NCBI RefSeq assembly: GCF_900117315.1
Contig: NZ_LT630337.1
Span: 2,260,502-2,324,501, forward strand
Direction: 5' to 3'
Length of the DNA stretch: 64,000 bases
From: Bacillus massilinigeriensis
Lineage (GTDB): Bacteria > Bacillota > Bacilli > Bacillales > Cytobacillaceae
In this document: in pieces, positions 63,078-64,000 of the stretch
How positions within the stretch are numbered: the first letter of the stretch is position 1
Layout of the letters: the number at the start of each line of letters is the position of its first letter
The notes under the pieces: generated by a model
What the model was told of the DNA's origin: nothing
Seen by the model: only the letters and a program-made list of their open reading frames with translations
Databases searched by the model: none
Translations under genes and position numbers: made by a program

Positions 63078-64000
63078 TTACTCTCTAATCTGCCCTTCGC
63101 CATAAATATAATATTTGCTCGAAGTTAATGCCTGAAGTCCCATTGGTCCCCTCGCATGTAGCTTTTGTGTGCTAATACCTATTTCAGCTCCATACCCATA
63201 TTCGAATCCATCTGTAAAACGTGTTGAAGCATTATGATATACTGCCGCTGCATCTACATTTGTAAGAAATGCCTCAGCGCTTTCCTCGTTGTCTGTTAGA
63301 ATGGATTCAGAATGTTTTGTACCGTACTGGTTAATGTGGTTAATGGCCTCAAAGGTGTCTTCAACAATTTTGACACTAATCGTTAATCCTAAGTATTCAG
63401 TTCCCCAATCCTCATCAGATGCCTGTTTTGCTGCAGGAAAGATAGTGCATACCTTTTCATCACCAATAATTTCAACTCCGCCTTCTTGAAGAGTTGTTAG
63501 TAATTCTAATCCAAACTGATCAAACCAATTTTTATGAATGAGAAGAGATTCAGCGGCATTGCAAACGGATGGGCGCTGGGTTTTTGCGTTCATCACCACT
63601 CGCTTAGACATTTCTACATCGGCTGATTCGTCGATATAGACATGACAGTTTCCTGCCCCTGTTTCTAATACTGGAACACTTGATTCTTTTACAACGGTAT
63701 GAATTAAATTTTTCCCTCCACGTGGAATGAGAACATCCAAATATTCATTTAGATGGAACAATTCTTTCGCGTTTTCCCTGCTCGTATCCTCGATTAATTG
63801 AACAGCATCGAGTGGAATAGAGGTATTTTCGAGCGCACGGTGAATCACATTCACTAGAGCAATATTTGAAAATTTAGCAGAAGAGCTTCCTCGTAAAACA
63901 ACGGCATTTCCCGTTTTCAATGAAAGGGTGGCTGCGTCCACTGTAACATTTGGCCTTGCTTCATATATCATCCCAATGACACCGATTGGAACACGTTTTT
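63078..64000 (-). CDS. proA: Gamma-glutamyl phosphate reductase (C-terminal part)
   Basis: Proline biosynthesis: NADPH-dependent reduction of glutamyl-5-phosphate to glutamate semialdehyde. The frame enters from the right edge ([20 protein letters not shown]) and its 307 visible residues include the catalytic Cys in [34 protein letters not shown]-like [13 protein letters not shown] and the terminal [20 protein letters not shown]. The N-terminal quarter and probably proB lie beyond 64000. A strong terminator follows. Confidence 0.95.
   Translation of the reverse strand, partial: KRVPIGVIGMIYEARPNVTVDAATLSLKTGNAVVLRGSSSAKFSNIALVNVIHRALENTSIPLDAVQLIEDTSRENAKELFHLNEYLDVLIPRGGKNLIHTVVKESSVPVLETGAGNCHVYIDESADVEMSKRVVMNAKTQRPSVCNAAESLLIHKNWFDQFGLELLTTLQEGGVEIIGDEKVCTIFPAAKQASDEDWGTEYLGLTISVKIVEDTFEAINHINQYGTKHSESILTDNEESAEAFLTNVDAAAVYHNASTRFTDGFEYGYGAEIGISTQKLHARGPMGLQALTSSKYYIYGEGQIRE

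Overview
The window is chromosomal DNA from a low-GC, endospore-forming member of the Bacillaceae. The genus cannot be fixed from the sequence alone. Evidence for this placement: AAGGAGG-type ribosome sites with frequent TTG and GTG starts, rho-independent terminators after most units, TPP and SAM-I riboswitches, and sporulation-type genes (a CwlC-like amidase, a YhcN/YlaJ lipoprotein and a sporulenol/hopene-type cyclase). Genes run on both strands in short operons. There is no rRNA operon, prophage, CRISPR array or intact insertion sequence.

Layout. 1-9 kb: a truncated chemoreceptor-type sensor, an aldo/keto reductase, tag, a CoxG-like protein, an FMN reductase, a YitT protein, an orphan modB and a drug/metabolite exporter. 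9-17 kb: CwlC-like amidase, secreted subtilase, two esterase/lipase-type hydrolases, a PrcB-like exported protein, pssA. 16.3-20 kb: a YppC-like DUF2515 gene with an apparent ATT start, divergent from the triterpene cyclase. 20-29 kb: CoA-transferase, aspA followed by a wrecked dcuA, a pyruvate-kinase-like protein and a PAS-GGDEF-EAL-PilZ gene with an internal amber codon. 29-37 kb: solitary trpB and a disaccharide locus (GH65 phosphorylase, ABC importer, AraC-type regulator). 37-44 kb: gltC-like regulator divergent from gdhA, then two acyl-CoA ligases around an acyl-CoA dehydrogenase. 44-49 kb: DinB protein, TPP-controlled thiT, a SAM-I-controlled pair (FbpA-like plus alpha/beta hydrolase), modA. 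53-64 kb: LysE/LysR pair, a HesB-like selenoprotein candidate beside a glutaredoxin, a sugar symporter with a cre site, a chemoreceptor, YhcN/YlaJ, a small HTH protein and the 3' part of proA.

Two loci stand out. At 55495-55779 (minus strand) a HesB/IscA-like gene carries an in-frame TGA exactly where the family has its first conserved cysteine. A 7-bp hairpin with a GG-containing loop follows 25 nt downstream, as in bacterial SECIS elements. This is a strong selenocysteine candidate that ordinary ORF calling skips. At 49416-49939 a strong promoter reads through three exact 150-bp tandem units, each starting with the 5' half of tRNA-Arg(CCT), into the intact tRNA. The 3' half of the same tRNA is repeated at 52476-52518, bracketing a 2.5-kb two-gene cassette (receptor lipoprotein and exported helical protein) with no integrase.

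Several genes are decayed or unusual: the dcuA remnant next to aspA, the amber-interrupted cyclic-di-GMP protein, separated modA and modB, and dispersed or tandem palindromic intergenic repeats. Functions are assigned by reading protein motifs. No database search was possible.
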